A stretch of 64,000 nucleotides of DNA, taken from Auanema rhodensis (Eukaryota; Nematoda; Chromadorea; Rhabditida; Rhabditidae). The first letter of the stretch is position 1; every line of letters begins with the position of its first letter. The notes below the pieces were generated by a model. That model had not been told where the DNA came from. It saw nothing but the letters and a program-made list of their open reading frames with translations, and searched no databases. Location: positions 19,002,476-19,066,475 of the forward strand of contig OZ059894.1 in assembly GCA_964057225.1 (NCBI GenBank), read 5' to 3'. Below are positions 11,308 to 25,623 of this stretch, in pieces. The translations under genes and the position numbers were made by a program.

Positions 11308-11481
11308 TAGATGTTTTTAGATTCCTTTTTTCAAGGCAAAGACGATGGACAATGTTATTCAACGAAAAAATTAATTCTTCAGGGTGAAAATCGAGGATAT
11401 AAGTGTGAACTTATATCAGTTGATATCTCGGTGCATTTTTAAGCTAGCGCAAATCTGATAACACAGATCGACGCAGCTTAA

Positions 11482-13062
11482 AAATCCGCATCGAATGCAC
11501 TATACTACATTGAGAAACGCTCAATACAAAAATTGGTTATGATCGTTTGAAAAATGATGCATTAGTGTATGTTGAGTTTCCATGTACACTCAACATTGCT
11601 TCCAAAAACATTTTGACAAAAATTTTTTCGAAAAATTTCAAAATAAATTAGCAAAAAATAGATGTTTTTAGATTCCTTTTTTCAAGGCAAAGACGATGGA
11701 CAATGTTATTCAACGAAAAAATTAATTCTTCAGGGTGAAAATCGAGGATATAAGTGTGAACTTATATCAGTTGATATCTCGGTGCATTTTTAAGCTAGCG
11801 CAAATCTGATAACACAGATCGACGCAGCTTAAAAATCCGCATCGAATGCACTATACTACATTGAGAAACGCTTATTACAAAAATTAGTTATGATCGTTTG
11901 AAAAATGATGCATTAGTGTATGTTGAGTTTCCATGTACACTCAACATTGCTTCCAAAAACATTTTGACAAAAATTTTTTCGAAAAAATTCAAAATAAATT
12001 AGCAAAAAATAGATGTTTTTAGATTCCTTTTTTCAAGGCAAAGACGATGGACAATGTTATTCAACGAAAAAATTAATTCTTCAGGGTGAAAATCGAGGAT
12101 ATAAGTGTGAACTTATATCAGTTGATATCTCGGTGCATTTTTAAGCTAGCGCAAATCTGATAACACAGATCGACGCAGCTTAAAAATCCGCATCGAATGC
12201 ACTATACTACATTGAGAAACGCTTAATACAAAAATTAGTTATGATCGTTTGAAAAATGATGCATTAGTGTATGTTGAGTTTCCATGTACACTCAACATTG
12301 CTTCCAAAAACATTTTGACAAAAATTTTTTCGAAAAATTTCAAAATAAATTAGCAAAAAATAGATGTTTTTATATTCCTTTTTTCAAGGCAAAGACGATG
12401 GACAATGTTATTCAACGAAAAAATTAATTCTTCAGGGTGAAAATCGAGGATATAAGTGTGAACTTATATCAGTTGATATCTCGGTGCATTTTTAAGCTAG
12501 CGGAAATCTGATAACACAGATCGACGCAGCTTAAAAATCCGCATCGAATGCACTATACTACATTGAGAAACGCTTAATACAAAAATTAGTTATGATCGTT
12601 TGAAAAATGATGCATTAGTGTATGTTGAGTTTCCATGTACACTCAACATTGCTTCCAAAAACATTTTGACAAAAATTTTTTCGAAAAATTTCAAAATAAA
12701 TTAGCAAAAAATAGATGTTTTTAGATTCCTTTTTTCAAGGCAAAGACAATGGACAATGTTATTCAACGAAAAAATTAATTCTTCAGGGTGAAAATCGAGG
12801 ATATAAGTGTGAACTTATATCAGTTGATATCTCGGTGCATTTTTAAGCTAGCGCAAATCTGATAACACAGATCGACGCAGCTTAAAAATCCGCATCGAAT
12901 GCACTATACTACATTGAGAAACGCTTAATACAAAAATTAGTTATGATCGTTTGAAAAATGATGCATTAGTGTATGTTGAGTTTCCATGTACACTCAACAT
13001 TGCTTCCAAAAACATTTTGACAAAACTTTTTTCGAAAAATTTCAAAATAAATTAGCAAAAAA
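11482..13062 (+). repeat. Bridging satellite monomers between two HOR zones
   Basis: About 4.5 monomers lie between the 14-mer zone and the next HOR. They resemble 14-mer-zone monomers (CAAAAAATAGATG, GCTTATTAC near 11,873) but are not a simple third copy. The monomer starting at 11585 is like the one at 8777, eight monomers earlier. That at 11936 is like 9128 but lacks its AAAACGATGGAAAATG change. Private changes include TTGGTTATG near 11,534 and TTTTATATTCC near 12,370. Confidence 0.75.
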
Positions 13063-16000
13063 TAGATGTTTTTAGATTCCTTTTTTCAAGGCAAAGACGA
13101 TGGACAATGTTATTCAACGAAAAAATTAATTCTTCAGGGTGAAAATCGAGGATATAAGTGTGAACTTATATCAGTTGATATCTCGGTGCATTTTTAAGCT
13201 AGCGCAAATCTGATAACACAGATCGACGCAGCTTAAAAATCCGCATCGAATGCACTATACTACATTTAGAAACGCTTAATACAAAAATTAGTTATGATCG
13301 TTTGAAAAATGATGCATTAGTGCATGTTGAGTTTCCATGTACACTCAACATTGCTTCCAAAAACATTTTGACAAAAATTTTTTCAAAAAATTTCAAAATA
13401 AATTAGCAAAAAGTAGATGTTTTTAGATTCCTTTTTTCAAGGCAAAGACGATGGACAATGTTATTCAACGAAAAAATTAATTCTTCAGGGTGAAAATCGA
13501 AGATATAAGTGTGAACTTATATCAGTTGATATCTCGGTGCATTTTTAAGCTAGCGCAAATCTGATAACACAGATCGACGCAGCTTAAAAATCCGCATCGA
13601 ATGCACTATACTACATTGAGAAACGCTTAATACAAAAATTAGTTATGATCGTTTGAAAAATGATGCATTAGTGTATGTTGAGTTTCCATGTACACTCAAC
13701 ATTGCTTCCAAAAACATTTTGACAAAAATTTTTTCGAAAAATTTCAAAATAAATTAGCAAAAAATAGATGTTTTTAGATTCCTTTTTTCAAGGCAAAGAC
13801 AATGGACAATGTTATTCAACGAAAAAATTAATTCTTCAGGGTGAAAATCGAGGATATAAGTGTGAACTTATATCAGTTGATATCTCGGTGCATTTTTAAG
13901 CTAGCGCAAATCTGATAACACAGATCGACGCAGCTTAAAAATCCGCATCGAATGCACTATACTACATTGAGAAACGCTTAATACAAAAATTAGTTATGAT
14001 CGTTTGAAAAATGATGCATTAGTGTATGTTGAGTTTCCATGTACACTGAACATTGCTTCCAAAAACATTTTGACAAAACTTTTTTCGAAAAATTTCAAAA
14101 TAAATTAGCAAAAAATAGATGTTTTTAGATTCCTTTTTTCAAGGCAAAGACGATGGACAATGTTATTCAACGAAAAAATTAATTCTTCAGGGTGAAAATC
14201 GAGGATATAAGTGTGAACTTATATCAGTTGATATCTCGGTGCATTTTTAAGCTAGCGCAAATCTGATAACACAGATCGACGCAGCTTAAAAATCCGCATC
14301 GAATGCACTATACTACATTGAGAAACGCTTAATACAAAAATTAGTTATGATCGTTTGAAAAATGATGCATTAGTGTATGTTGAGTTTCCATGTACACTCA
14401 ACATTGCTTCCAAAAACATTTTGACAAAAATTTTTTCGAAAAATTTCAAAATAATTTAGCAAAAAGTAGATGTTTTTAGATTCCTTTTTTCAAGGCAAAG
14501 ACGATGGACAATGTTTATCAACGATAAAATTAATTATTCAGGGTGAAAATCGAGGATATAAGTGTGAACTTATATCAGTTGATATCTCGGTGCATTTTTA
14601 AGCTAGCGCAAATCTGATAACACAGATCGACACAGCTTAAAAATCCGCATCGAATGCACTATACTACATTGAGAAACGCTCAATACAAAAATTAGTTATG
14701 ATCGTTTGAAGAATGATGCATTAGTGTATGTTGAGTTTCCATGTACACTCAACATTGCTTCCAAAAACATTTTGACAAAAATTTTTTCGAAAAATTTCAA
14801 AATAATTTAGCAAAAAGTAGATGTTTTTAGATTCCTTTTTTCAAGGCAAAGACGATGGACAATGTTTATCAACGATAAAATTAATTATTCAGGGTGAAAA
14901 TCGAGGATATAAGTGTGAACTTATATCAGTTGATATCTCGGTGCATTTTTAAGCTAGCGCAAATCTGATAACACAGATCGACACAGCTTAAAAATCCGCA
15001 TCGAATGCACTATACTACATTGAGAAACGCTCAATACAAAAATTAGTTATGATCGTTTGAAGAATGATGCATTAGTGTATGTTGAGTTTCCATGTACACT
15101 CAACATTGCTTCCAAAAACATTTTGACAAAAATTTTTTCAAAAAATTTCAGAATAAATTAGCAAAAAGTAGATGTTTTTAGATTCCTTTTTTCAAGGCAA
15201 AGACGATGGACAATGTTATTCAACGAAAAAATTAATTCTTCAGGGTGAAAATCGAGGATATAAGTGTGAACTTATATCAGTTGATATCTCGGTGCATTTT
15301 TAAGCTAGCGCAAATCTGATAACACAGATCGACGCAGCTTAAAAATCCGCATCGAATGCACTATACTACATTGAGAAACGCTTAATACAAAAATTAGTTA
15401 TGATCGTTTGAAAAATGATGCATTAGTGTATGTTGAGTTTCCATGTACACTCAACATTGCTTCCAAAAACATTTTGACAAAAATTTTTTCAAAAAATTTC
15501 AAGATAAATTAGCAAAAAGTAGATGTTTTTAGATTCCTTTTTTCAAGGCAAAGACGATGGACAATGTTATTCAACGAAAAAATTAATTCTTCAGGGTGAA
15601 AATCGAGGATATAAGTGTGAACTTATATCAGTTGATATCTCGGTGCATTTTTAAGCTAGCGCAAATCTGATAACACAGATCGACGCAGCTTAAAAATCCG
15701 CATCGAATGCACTATACTACATTGAGAAACGCTTAATACAAAAATTAGTTATGATCAATTGAAAAATGATGCATTAGTGTATGTTGAGTTTCCATGTACA
15801 CTCAACATTGCTTCCAAAAACATTTTGACAAAAATTTTTTCGAAAAATTTCAAAATAATTTAGCAAAAAGTAGATGTTTTTAGATTCCATTTTTTAAGGC
15901 AAAGACGATGGACAATGTTATTCAACGAAAAAATTAATTCTTCAGGGTGAAAATCGAGGATATAAGTGTGAACTTATATCAGTTGATATCTCGGTGCATT

Positions 16001-17551
16001 TTTAAGCTAGCGCAAATCTGATAACACAGATCGACGCAGCTTAAAAATCCGCATCGAATGCACTATACTACATTGAGAAACGCTTAATACAAAAATTAGT
16101 TATGATCAATTGAAAAATGATGCATTAGTGTATGTTGAGTTTCCATGTACACTCAACATTGCTTCCAAAAACATTTTGACAAAAATTTTTTCGAAAAATT
16201 TCAGAATAATTTAGCAAAAAGTAGATGTTTTTAGATTCCTTTTTTTAAGGCAAAGACGATGGACAATGTTATTCAACGAAAAAATTAATTCTTCAGGGTG
16301 AAAATCGAGGATATAAGTGTGAACTTATATCAGTTGATATCTCGGTGCATTTTTAAGCTAGCGCAAATCTGATAACACAGATCGACGCAGCTTAAAAATC
16401 CGCATCGAATGCACTATACTTCATCGAGAAACGCTTGATACAAAAATTAGTTATGATCGTTTGAAAAATGATGCATTAGTGTATGTTGAGTTTCCATGTA
16501 CACTCAACATTGCTTCCAAAAACATTTTGACAAAAATTTTTTCGAAAAATTTCAAAATAAATTAGCAAAAAGTAGATGTTTTTAGATTCCTTTTTTCAAG
16601 GCAAAGACGATGGACAATGTTATTCAACGAAAAAATTAATTCTTCAGGGTGAAAATCGAGGATATAAGTGTGAACTTATATCAGTTGATATCTCGGTGCA
16701 TTTTTAAGCTAACTCAAATCTGATAACACAGATCGACGCAGCTTAAAAATCCGCATCGAATGCACTATACTACATTGAGAAACGCTTAATACAAAAATTA
16801 GTTATGATCAATTGAAAAATGATGCATTAGTGTATGTTGAGTTTCCATGTACACTCAACATTGCTTCCAAAAACATTTTGACAAAAATTTTTTCGAAAAA
16901 TTTCAGAATAATTTAGCAAAAAGTAGATGTTTTTAGATTCCTTTTTTTAAGGCAAAGACGATGGACAATGTTATTCAACGAAAAAATTAATTCTTCAGGG
17001 TGAAAATCGAGGATATAAGTGTGAACTTATATCAGTTGATATCTCGGTGCATTTTTAAGCTAGCGCAAATCTGATAACACAGATCGACGCAGCTTAAAAA
17101 TCCGCATCGAATGCACTATACTTCATCGAGAAACGCTTGATACAAAAATTAGTTATGATCGTTTGAAAAATGATGCATTAGTGTATGTTGAGTTTCCATG
17201 TACACTCAACATTGCTTCCAAAAACATTTTGACAAAAATTTTTTCGAAAAATTTCAAAATAAATTAGCAAAAAGTAGATGTTTTTAGATTCCTTTTTTCA
17301 AGGCAAAGACGATGGACAATGTTATTCAACGAAAAAATTAATTCTTCAGGGTGAAAATCGAGGATATAAGTGTGAACTTATATCAGTTGATATCTCGGTG
17401 CATTTTTAAGCTAACTCAAATCTGATAACACAGATCGACGCAGCTTAAAAATCCGCATCGAATGCACTATACTACATTGAGAAACGCTCAATACAAAAAT
17501 TAGTTATGATCGTTTGAAAAATGATGCATTAGTGTATGTTGAGTTTCCATG

Positions 17552-17901
17552 TACACTCAACATTGCTTCCAAAATATTTTGACAAAAATTTTTTCAAAAA
17601 ATTTCAAAATAAAATAGCAAAAAGTAGATGTTTTTAGATTCCTTTTTTCAAGGCAAAGACGATGGACAATGTTATTCAACGAAAAAATTAATTCTTCAGG
17701 GTGAAAATCGAGGATATAAGTGTGAACTTATATCAGTTGATATCTCGGTGCATTTTTAAGCTAGCGCAAATCTGATAACACAGATCGACGCAGCTTAAAA
17801 ATCCGCATCGAATGCACTATACTACATTTAGAAACGCTCAATACAAAAATTAGTTATGATCGTTTGAAAAATGATGCATTAGTGTATGTTGAGTTTCCAT
17901 G
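17552..17901 (+). repeat. Length-variant monomer, 350 bp
   Basis: CCAAAATATTTTG replaces CCAAAAACATTTTG, a net loss of one base plus a substitution, and AAAATAGC replaces AAATTAGC. The same paired changes recur in the monomers at 23870, 26326 and 32643, so they mark common descent across two HOR zones. Confidence 0.9.
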
Positions 17902-18603
17902 TACACTCAACATTGCTTCCAAAAACATTTTGACAAAAATTTTTTCAAAAAATTTCAAAATAAATTAGCAAAAAGTAGATGTTTTTAGATTCCTTTTTTC
18001 AAGGCAAAGACGATGGACAATGTTATTCAACGAAAAAATTAATTCTTCAGGGTGAAAATCGAGGATATAAGTGTGAACTTATATCAGTTGATATCTCGGT
18101 GCATTTTTAAGCTAGCGCAAATCTGATAACACAGATCGACGCAGCTTAAAAATCCGCATCGAATGCACTATACTACATTTAGAAACGCTCAATACAAAAA
18201 TTAGTTATGATCGTTTGAAAAATGATGCATTAGTGTATGTTGAGTTTCCATGTACACTCAACATTGCTTCCAAAAACATTTTGACAAAAATTTTTTCAAA
18301 AAATTTCAAAATAAATTAGCAAAAAGTAGATGTTTTTAGATTCCTTTTTTCAAGGCAAAGACGATGGACAATGTTATTCAACGAAAAAATTAATTCTTCA
18401 GGGTGAAAATCGAAGATATAAGTGTGAACTTATATCAGTTGATATCTCGGTGCATTTGTAAGCTAGCGCAAATCTGATAACACAGATCGACGCAGCTTAA
18501 AAATCCGCATCGAATGCACTATACTACATTGAGAAACGCTCAATACAAAAATTAGTTATGATCAATTGAAAAATGATGCATTAGTGTATGTTGAGTTTCC
18601 ATG

Positions 18604-18955
18604 TACACTCAACATTGCTTCCAAAAACATTTTGACAAAAATTTTTTCAAAAAATTTCAAAATAAATTAGCAAAAAGTAGATGTTTTTAGATTCCTTTTT
18701 TCAAGGCAAAGACGATGGTACAATGTTATTCAACGAAAAAATTAATTCTTCAGGGTGAAAATCGAAGATATAAGTGTGAACTTATATCAGTTGATATCTC
18801 GGTGCATTTGTAAGCTAGCGCAAATCTGATAACACAGATCGACGCAGCTTAAAAATCCGCATCGAATGCACTATACTACATTGAGAAACGCTCAATACAA
18901 AAATTAGTTATGATCAATTGAAAAATGATGCATTAGTGTATGTTGAGTTTCCATG
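18604..18955 (+). repeat. Length-variant monomer, 352 bp (+1 T)
   Basis: CGATGGTACAATG replaces CGATGGACAATG, adding a T at about 18,719. Otherwise the copy is nearly identical to the monomer before it (18253-18603), so it looks like a single-monomer duplication followed by an insertion. Confidence 0.85.
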
Positions 18956-19029
18956 TACACTCAACATTGCTTCCAAAAACATTTTGACAAAAATTTTTTC
19001 AAAAAATTTCAAAATAAATTAGCAAAAAG

Positions 19030-22000
19030 TAGATGTTTTTAGATTCCTTTTTTCAAGGCAAAGACGATGGACAATGTTATTCAACGAAAAAATTAATTCT
19101 TCAGGGTGAAAATCGAGGATATAAGTGTGAACTTATATCAGTTGATATCTCGGTGCATTTTTAAGCTAGCGCAAATCTGATAACACAGATCGACGCAGCT
19201 TAAAAATCCGCATCGAATGCACTATACTACATTTAGAAACGCTTAATACAAAAATTAGTTATGATCGTTTGAAAAATGATGCATTAGTGCATGTTGAGTT
19301 TCCATGTACACTCAACATTGCTTCCAAAAACATTTTGACAAAAATTTTTTCAAAAAATTTCAAAATAAATTAGCAAAAAGTAGATGTTTTTAGATTCCTT
19401 TTTTCAAGGCAAAGACGATGGACAATGTTATTCAACGAAAAAATTAATTCTTCAGGGTGAAAATCGAAGATATAAGTGTGAACTTATATCAGTTGATATC
19501 TCGGTGCATTTTTAAGCTAGCGCAAATCTGATAACACAGATCGACGCAGCTTAAAAATCCGCATCGAATGCACTATACTACATTGAGAAACGCTTAATAC
19601 AAAAATTAGTTATGATCGTTTGAAAAATGATGCATTAGTGTATGTTGAGTTTCCATGTACACTCAACATTGCTTCCAAAAACATTTTGACAAAAATTTTT
19701 TCGAAAAATTTCAAAATAAATTAGCAAAAAATAGATGTTTTTAGATTCCTTTTTTCAAGGCAAAGACAATGGACAATGTTATTCAACGAAAAAATTAATT
19801 CTTCAGGGTGAAAATCGAGGATATAAGTGTGAACTTATATCAGTTGATATCTCGGTGCATTTTTAAGCTAGCGCAAATCTGATAACACAGATCGACGCAG
19901 CTTAAAAATCCGCATCGAATGCACTATACTACATTGAGAAACGCTTAATACAAAAATTAGTTATGATCGTTTGAAAAATGATGCATTAGTGTATGTTGAG
20001 TTTCCATGTACACTCAACATTGCTTCCAAAAACATTTTGACAAAACTTTTTTCGAAAAATTTCAAAATAAATTAGCAAAAAATAGATGTTTTTAGATTCC
20101 TTTTTTCAAGGCAAAGACAATGGACAATGTTATTCAACGAAAAAATTAATTCTTCAGGGTGAAAATCGAGGATATAAGTGTGAACTTATATCAGTTGATA
20201 TCTCGGTGCATTTTTAAGCTAGCGCAAATCTGATAACACAGATCGACGCAGCTTAAAAATCCGCATCGAATGCACTATACTACATTGAGAAACGCTTAAT
20301 ACAAAAATTAGTTATGATCGTTTGAAAAATGATGCATTAGTGTATGTTGAGTTTCCATGTACACTCAACATTGCTTCCAAAAACATTTTGACAAAACTTT
20401 TTTCGAAAAATTTCAAAATAAATTAGCAAAAAATAGATGTTTTTAGATTCCTTTTTTCAAGGCAAAGACGATGGACAATGTTATTCAACGAAAAAATTAA
20501 TTCTTCAGGGTGAAAATCGAGGATATAAGTGTGAACTTATATCAGTTGATATCTCGGTGCATTTTTAAGCTAGCGCAAATCTGATAACACAGATCGACGC
20601 AGCTTAAAAATCCGCATCGAATGCACTATACTACATTGAGAAACGCTTAATACAAAAATTAGTTATGATCGTTTGAAAAATGATGCATTAGTGTATGTTG
20701 AGTTTCCATGTACACTCAACATTGCTTCCAAAAACATTTTGACAAAAATTTTTTCGAAAAATTTCAAAATAATTTAGCAAAAAGTAGATGTTTTTAGATT
20801 CCTTTTTTCAAGGCAAAGACGATGGACAATGTTTATCAACGATAAAATTAATTATTCAGGGTGAAAATCGAGGATATAAGTGTGAACTTATATCAGTTGA
20901 TATCTCGGTGCATTTTTAAGCTAGCGCAAATCTGATAACACAGATCGACACAGCTTAAAAATCCGCATCGAATGCACTATACTACATTGAGAAACGCTCA
21001 ATACAAAAATTAGTTATGATCGTTTGAAGAATGATGCATTAGTGTATGTTGAGTTTCCATGTACACTCAACATTGCTTCCAAAAACATTTTGACAAAAAT
21101 TTTTTCGAAAAATTTCAAAATAATTTAGCAAAAAGTAGATGTTTTTAGATTCCTTTTTTCAAGGCAAAGACGATGGACAATGTTTATCAACGATAAAATT
21201 AATTATTCAGGGTGAAAATCGAGGATATAAGTGTGAACTTATATCAGTTGATATCTCGGTGCATTTTTAAGCTAGCGCAAATCTGATAACACAGATCGAC
21301 ACAGCTTAAAAATCCGCATCGAATGCACTATACTACATTGAGAAACGCTCAATACAAAAATTAGTTATGATCGTTTGAAGAATGATGCATTAGTGTATGT
21401 TGAGTTTCCATGTACACTCAACATTGCTTCCAAAAACATTTTGACAAAAATTTTTTCAAAAAATTTCAGAATAAATTAGCAAAAAGTAGATGTTTTTAGA
21501 TTCCTTTTTTCAAGGCAAAGACGATGGACAATGTTATTCAACGAAAAAATTAATTCTTCAGGGTGAAAATCGAGGATATAAGTGTGAACTTATATCAGTT
21601 GATATCTCGGTGCATTTTTAAGCTAGCGCAAATCTGATAACACAGATCGACGCAGCTTAAAAATCCGCATCGAATGCACTATACTACATTGAGAAACGCT
21701 TAATACAAAAATTAGTTATGATCGTTTGAAAAATGATGCATTAGTGTATGTTGAGTTTCCATGTACACTCAACATTGCTTCCAAAAACATTTTGACAAAA
21801 ATTTTTTCAAAAAATTTCAAGATAAATTAGCAAAAAGTAGATGTTTTTAGATTCCTTTTTTCAAGGCAAAGACGATGGACAATGTTATTCAACGAAAAAA
21901 TTAATTCTTCAGGGTGAAAATCGAGGATATAAGTGTGAACTTATATCAGTTGATATCTCGGTGCATTTTTAAGCTAGCGCAAATCTGATAACACAGATCG

Positions 22001-24590
22001 ACGCAGCTTAAAAATCCGCATCGAATGCACTATACTACATTGAGAAACGCTTAATACAAAAATTAGTTATGATCAATTGAAAAATGATGCATTAGTGTAT
22101 GTTGAGTTTCCATGTACACTCAACATTGCTTCCAAAAACATTTTGACAAAAATTTTTTCGAAAAATTTCAAAATAATTTAGCAAAAAGTAGATGTTTTTA
22201 GATTCCATTTTTTAAGGCAAAGACGATGGACAATGTTATTCAACGAAAAAATTAATTCTTCAGGGTGAAAATCGAGGATATAAGTGTGAACTTATATCAG
22301 TTGATATCTCGGTGCATTTTTAAGCTAGCGCAAATCTGATAACACAGATCGACGCAGCTTAAAAATCCGCATCGAATGCACTATACTACATTGAGAAACG
22401 CTTAATACAAAAATTAGTTATGATCAATTGAAAAATGATGCATTAGTGTATGTTGAGTTTCCATGTACACTCAACATTGCTTCCAAAAACATTTTGACAA
22501 AAATTTTTTCGAAAAATTTCAGAATAATTTAGCAAAAAGTAGATGTTTTTAGATTCCTTTTTTTAAGGCAAAGACGATGGACAATGTTATTCAACGAAAA
22601 AATTAATTCTTCAGGGTGAAAATCGAGGATATAAGTGTGAACTTATATCAGTTGATATCTCGGTGCATTTTTAAGCTAGCGCAAATCTGATAACACAGAT
22701 CGACGCAGCTTAAAAATCCGCATCGAATGCACTATACTTCATCGAGAAACGCTTGATACAAAAATTAGTTATGATCGTTTGAAAAATGATGCATTAGTGT
22801 ATGTTGAGTTTCCATGTACACTCAACATTGCTTCCAAAAACATTTTGACAAAAATTTTTTCGAAAAATTTCAAAATAAATTAGCAAAAAGTAGATGTTTT
22901 TAGATTCCTTTTTTCAAGGCAAAGACGATGGACAATGTTATTCAACGAAAAAATTAATTCTTCAGGGTGAAAATCGAGGATATAAGTGTGAACTTATATC
23001 AGTTGATATCTCGGTGCATTTTTAAGCTAACTCAAATCTGATAACACAGATCGACGCAGCTTAAAAATCCGCATCGAATGCACTATACTACATTGAGAAA
23101 CGCTTAATACAAAAATTAGTTATGATCAATTGAAAAATGATGCATTAGTGTATGTTGAGTTTCCATGTACACTCAACATTGCTTCCAAAAACATTTTGAC
23201 AAAAATTTTTTCGAAAAATTTCAGAATAATTTAGCAAAAAGTAGATGTTTTTAGATTCCTTTTTTTAAGGCAAAGACGATGGACAATGTTATTCAACGAA
23301 AAAATTAATTCTTCAGGGTGAAAATCGAGGATATAAGTGTGAACTTATATCAGTTGATATCTCGGTGCATTTTTAAGCTAGCGCAAATCTGATAACACAG
23401 ATCGACGCAGCTTAAAAATCCGCATCGAATGCACTATACTTCATCGAGAAACGCTTGATACAAAAATTAGTTATGATCGTTTGAAAAATGATGCATTAGT
23501 GTATGTTGAGTTTCCATGTACACTCAACATTGCTTCCAAAAACATTTTGACAAAAATTTTTTCGAAAAATTTCAAAATAAATTAGCAAAAAGTAGATGTT
23601 TTTAGATTCCTTTTTTCAAGGCAAAGACGATGGACAATGTTATTCAACGAAAAAATTAATTCTTCAGGGTGAAAATCGAGGATATAAGTGTGAACTTATA
23701 TCAGTTGATATCTCGGTGCATTTTTAAGCTAACTCAAATCTGATAACACAGATCGACGCAGCTTAAAAATCCGCATCGAATGCACTATACTACATTGAGA
23801 AACGCTCAATACAAAAATTAGTTATGATCGTTTGAAAAATGATGCATTAGTGTATGTTGAGTTTCCATGTACACTCAACATTGCTTCCAAAATATTTTGA
23901 CAAAAATTTTTTCAAAAAATTTCAAAATAAAATAGCAAAAAGTAGATGTTTTTAGATTCCTTTTTTCAAGGCAAAGACGATGGACAATGTTATTCAACGA
24001 AAAAATTAATTCTTCAGGGTGAAAATCGAGGATATAAGTGTGAACTTATATCAGTTGATATCTCGGTGCATTTTTAAGCTAGCGCAAATCTGATAACACA
24101 GATCGACGCAGCTTAAAAATCCGCATCGAATGCACTATACTACATTTAGAAACGCTCAATACAAAAATTAGTTATGATCGTTTGAAAAATGATGCATTAG
24201 TGTATGTTGAGTTTCCATGTACACTCAACATTGCTTCCAAAAACATTTTGACAAAAATTTTTTCAAAAAATTTCAAAATAAATTAGCAAAAAGTAGATGT
24301 TTTTAGATTCCTTTTTTCAAGGCAAAGACGATGGACAATGTTATTCAACGAAAAAATTAATTCTTCAGGGTGAAAATCGAAGATATAAGTGTGAACTTAT
24401 ATCAGTTGATATCTCGGTGCATTTGTAAGCTAGCGCAAATCTGATAACACAGATCGACGCAGCTTAAAAATCCGCATCGAATGCACTATACTACATTGAG
24501 AAACGCTCAATACAAAAATTAGTTATGATCAATTGAAAAATGATGCATTAGTGTATGTTGAGTTTCCATGTACACTCAACATTGCTTCCA
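19030..24590 (+). repeat. 17/18-monomer higher-order repeat, copy 2
   Basis: The second copy of the 13-19 kb unit. It repeats TTAGTGCATG (19,290), CAAAGACAATGG (19,767), GTTTATCAACG (20,831), CTAACTCAAATC (23,029 and 23,731) and the 350-bp monomer. It has gained a monomer near 20,046-20,396, a near-duplicate of its left neighbour. It lacks one monomer equivalent to 17902-18252. These single-monomer gains and losses explain the shift between the 17- and 18-monomer offsets. The match ends just after 24,600, where GACAAAAGTT appears. Confidence 0.85.
23870..24219 (+). repeat. Length-variant monomer, 350 bp
   Basis: This carries the same CCAAAATATTTTG deletion and AAAATAGC change as the monomer at 17552, displaced by 6,318 bp. 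It is the HOR copy 2 counterpart of that monomer. Confidence 0.9.
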
Positions 24591-25623
24591 AAAACATTTT
24601 GACAAAAGTTTTTTCGAAAAATTTCAGAATAATTTAGCAAAAAGTAGATGTTTTTAGATTCCTTTTTTTAAGGCAAAGACGATGGACAATGTTATTCAAC
24701 GGAAAAATTAATTCTTCAGGGTGAAAATCGAGGATATAAGTGTGAACTTATATCAGTTGATATCTCGGTGAATTTTTAAGCTAGCGCAAATCTGATAACA
24801 CAGATCGACGCAGCTTAAAAATCCGCATCGAATGCACTATACTACATTGAGAAACGCTTAATACAAAAATTAGTTATGATCGTTTGAAAAATGATGCATT
24901 ATTGTATGTTGAGTTTCCATGTACACTCAACATTGCTTCCAAAAACATTTTGACAAAAATTTTTTCAAAAAATTTCAAAATAAATTAGCAAAAAGTAGAT
25001 GTTTTTAGATTCCTTTTTTCAAGGCAAAGACGATGGACGATGTTATTCAACGAAAAAATTAATTCTTCAGGGTGAAAATCGAAGATATAAGTGTGAACTT
25101 ATATCAGTTGATATCTCGGTGCATTTGTAAGCTAGCGCAAATCTGATAACACAGATCGACGCAGCTTAAAAATCCGCATCGAATGCACTATACTACATTG
25201 AGAAACGCTCAATACAAAAATTAGTTATGATCAATTGAAAAATGATGCATTAGTGTATGTTGAGTTTCCATGTACACTCAACATTGCTTCCAAAAACATT
25301 TTGACAAAAATTTTTTCGAAAAATTTCAGAATAATTTAGCAAAAAGTAGATGTTTTTAGATTCTTTTTTTTAAGGCAAAGACGATGGACAATGTTATTCA
25401 ACGGAAAAATTAATTCTTCAGGGTGAAAATCGAGGATATAAGTGTGAACTTATATCAGTTGATATCTCGGTGCATTTTTAAGCTAGCGCAAATCTGATAA
25501 CACAGATCGACGCAGCTTAAAAATCCGCATCGAATGCACTATACTACATTGAGAAACGCTTAATACAAAAATTAGTTATGATCGTTTGAAAAATGATGCA
25601 TTATTGTATGTTGAGTTTCCATG
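24571..25623 (+). repeat. 702-bp dimer repeat at the left of the 18-mer zone
   Basis: The monomer at 24571 matches that at 25273, two monomers on. Shared markers are CAGAATAATTTAG, TTCAACGGAAAAATT and the rare GCATTATTGTATG (24,901 and 25,603). Private changes in the first copy are GACAAAAGTT (about 24,601) and GGTGAATTTTTAAG (about 24,770). One change in the second is ATTCTTTTTTT (about 25,361). Confidence 0.75.

Larger units (their letters stand above)
13063..19029 (+). repeat. 17-monomer higher-order repeat (5,967 bp), copy 1
   Basis: The first copy of the second HOR. The left limit is an A/G difference at 13062/19029. Bases 13063-14151 match at +5,967 (17 monomers) with one private change (C to G at 14048). 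Bases 14049-18062 match at +6,318 (18 monomers), because copy 2 carries one extra monomer near 20,046. The stretch 18253-18603 matches again at +5,967. Shared markers are TTAGTGCATG (13,323), CAAAGACAATGG (13,800), GTTTATCAACG (14,513), TTCATCGAGAAACGCTTGAT (near 16,419 and 17,121) and CTAACTCAAATC (16,709 and 17,411). Monomers 18604-19029 are not found in copy 2. Confidence 0.85.
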
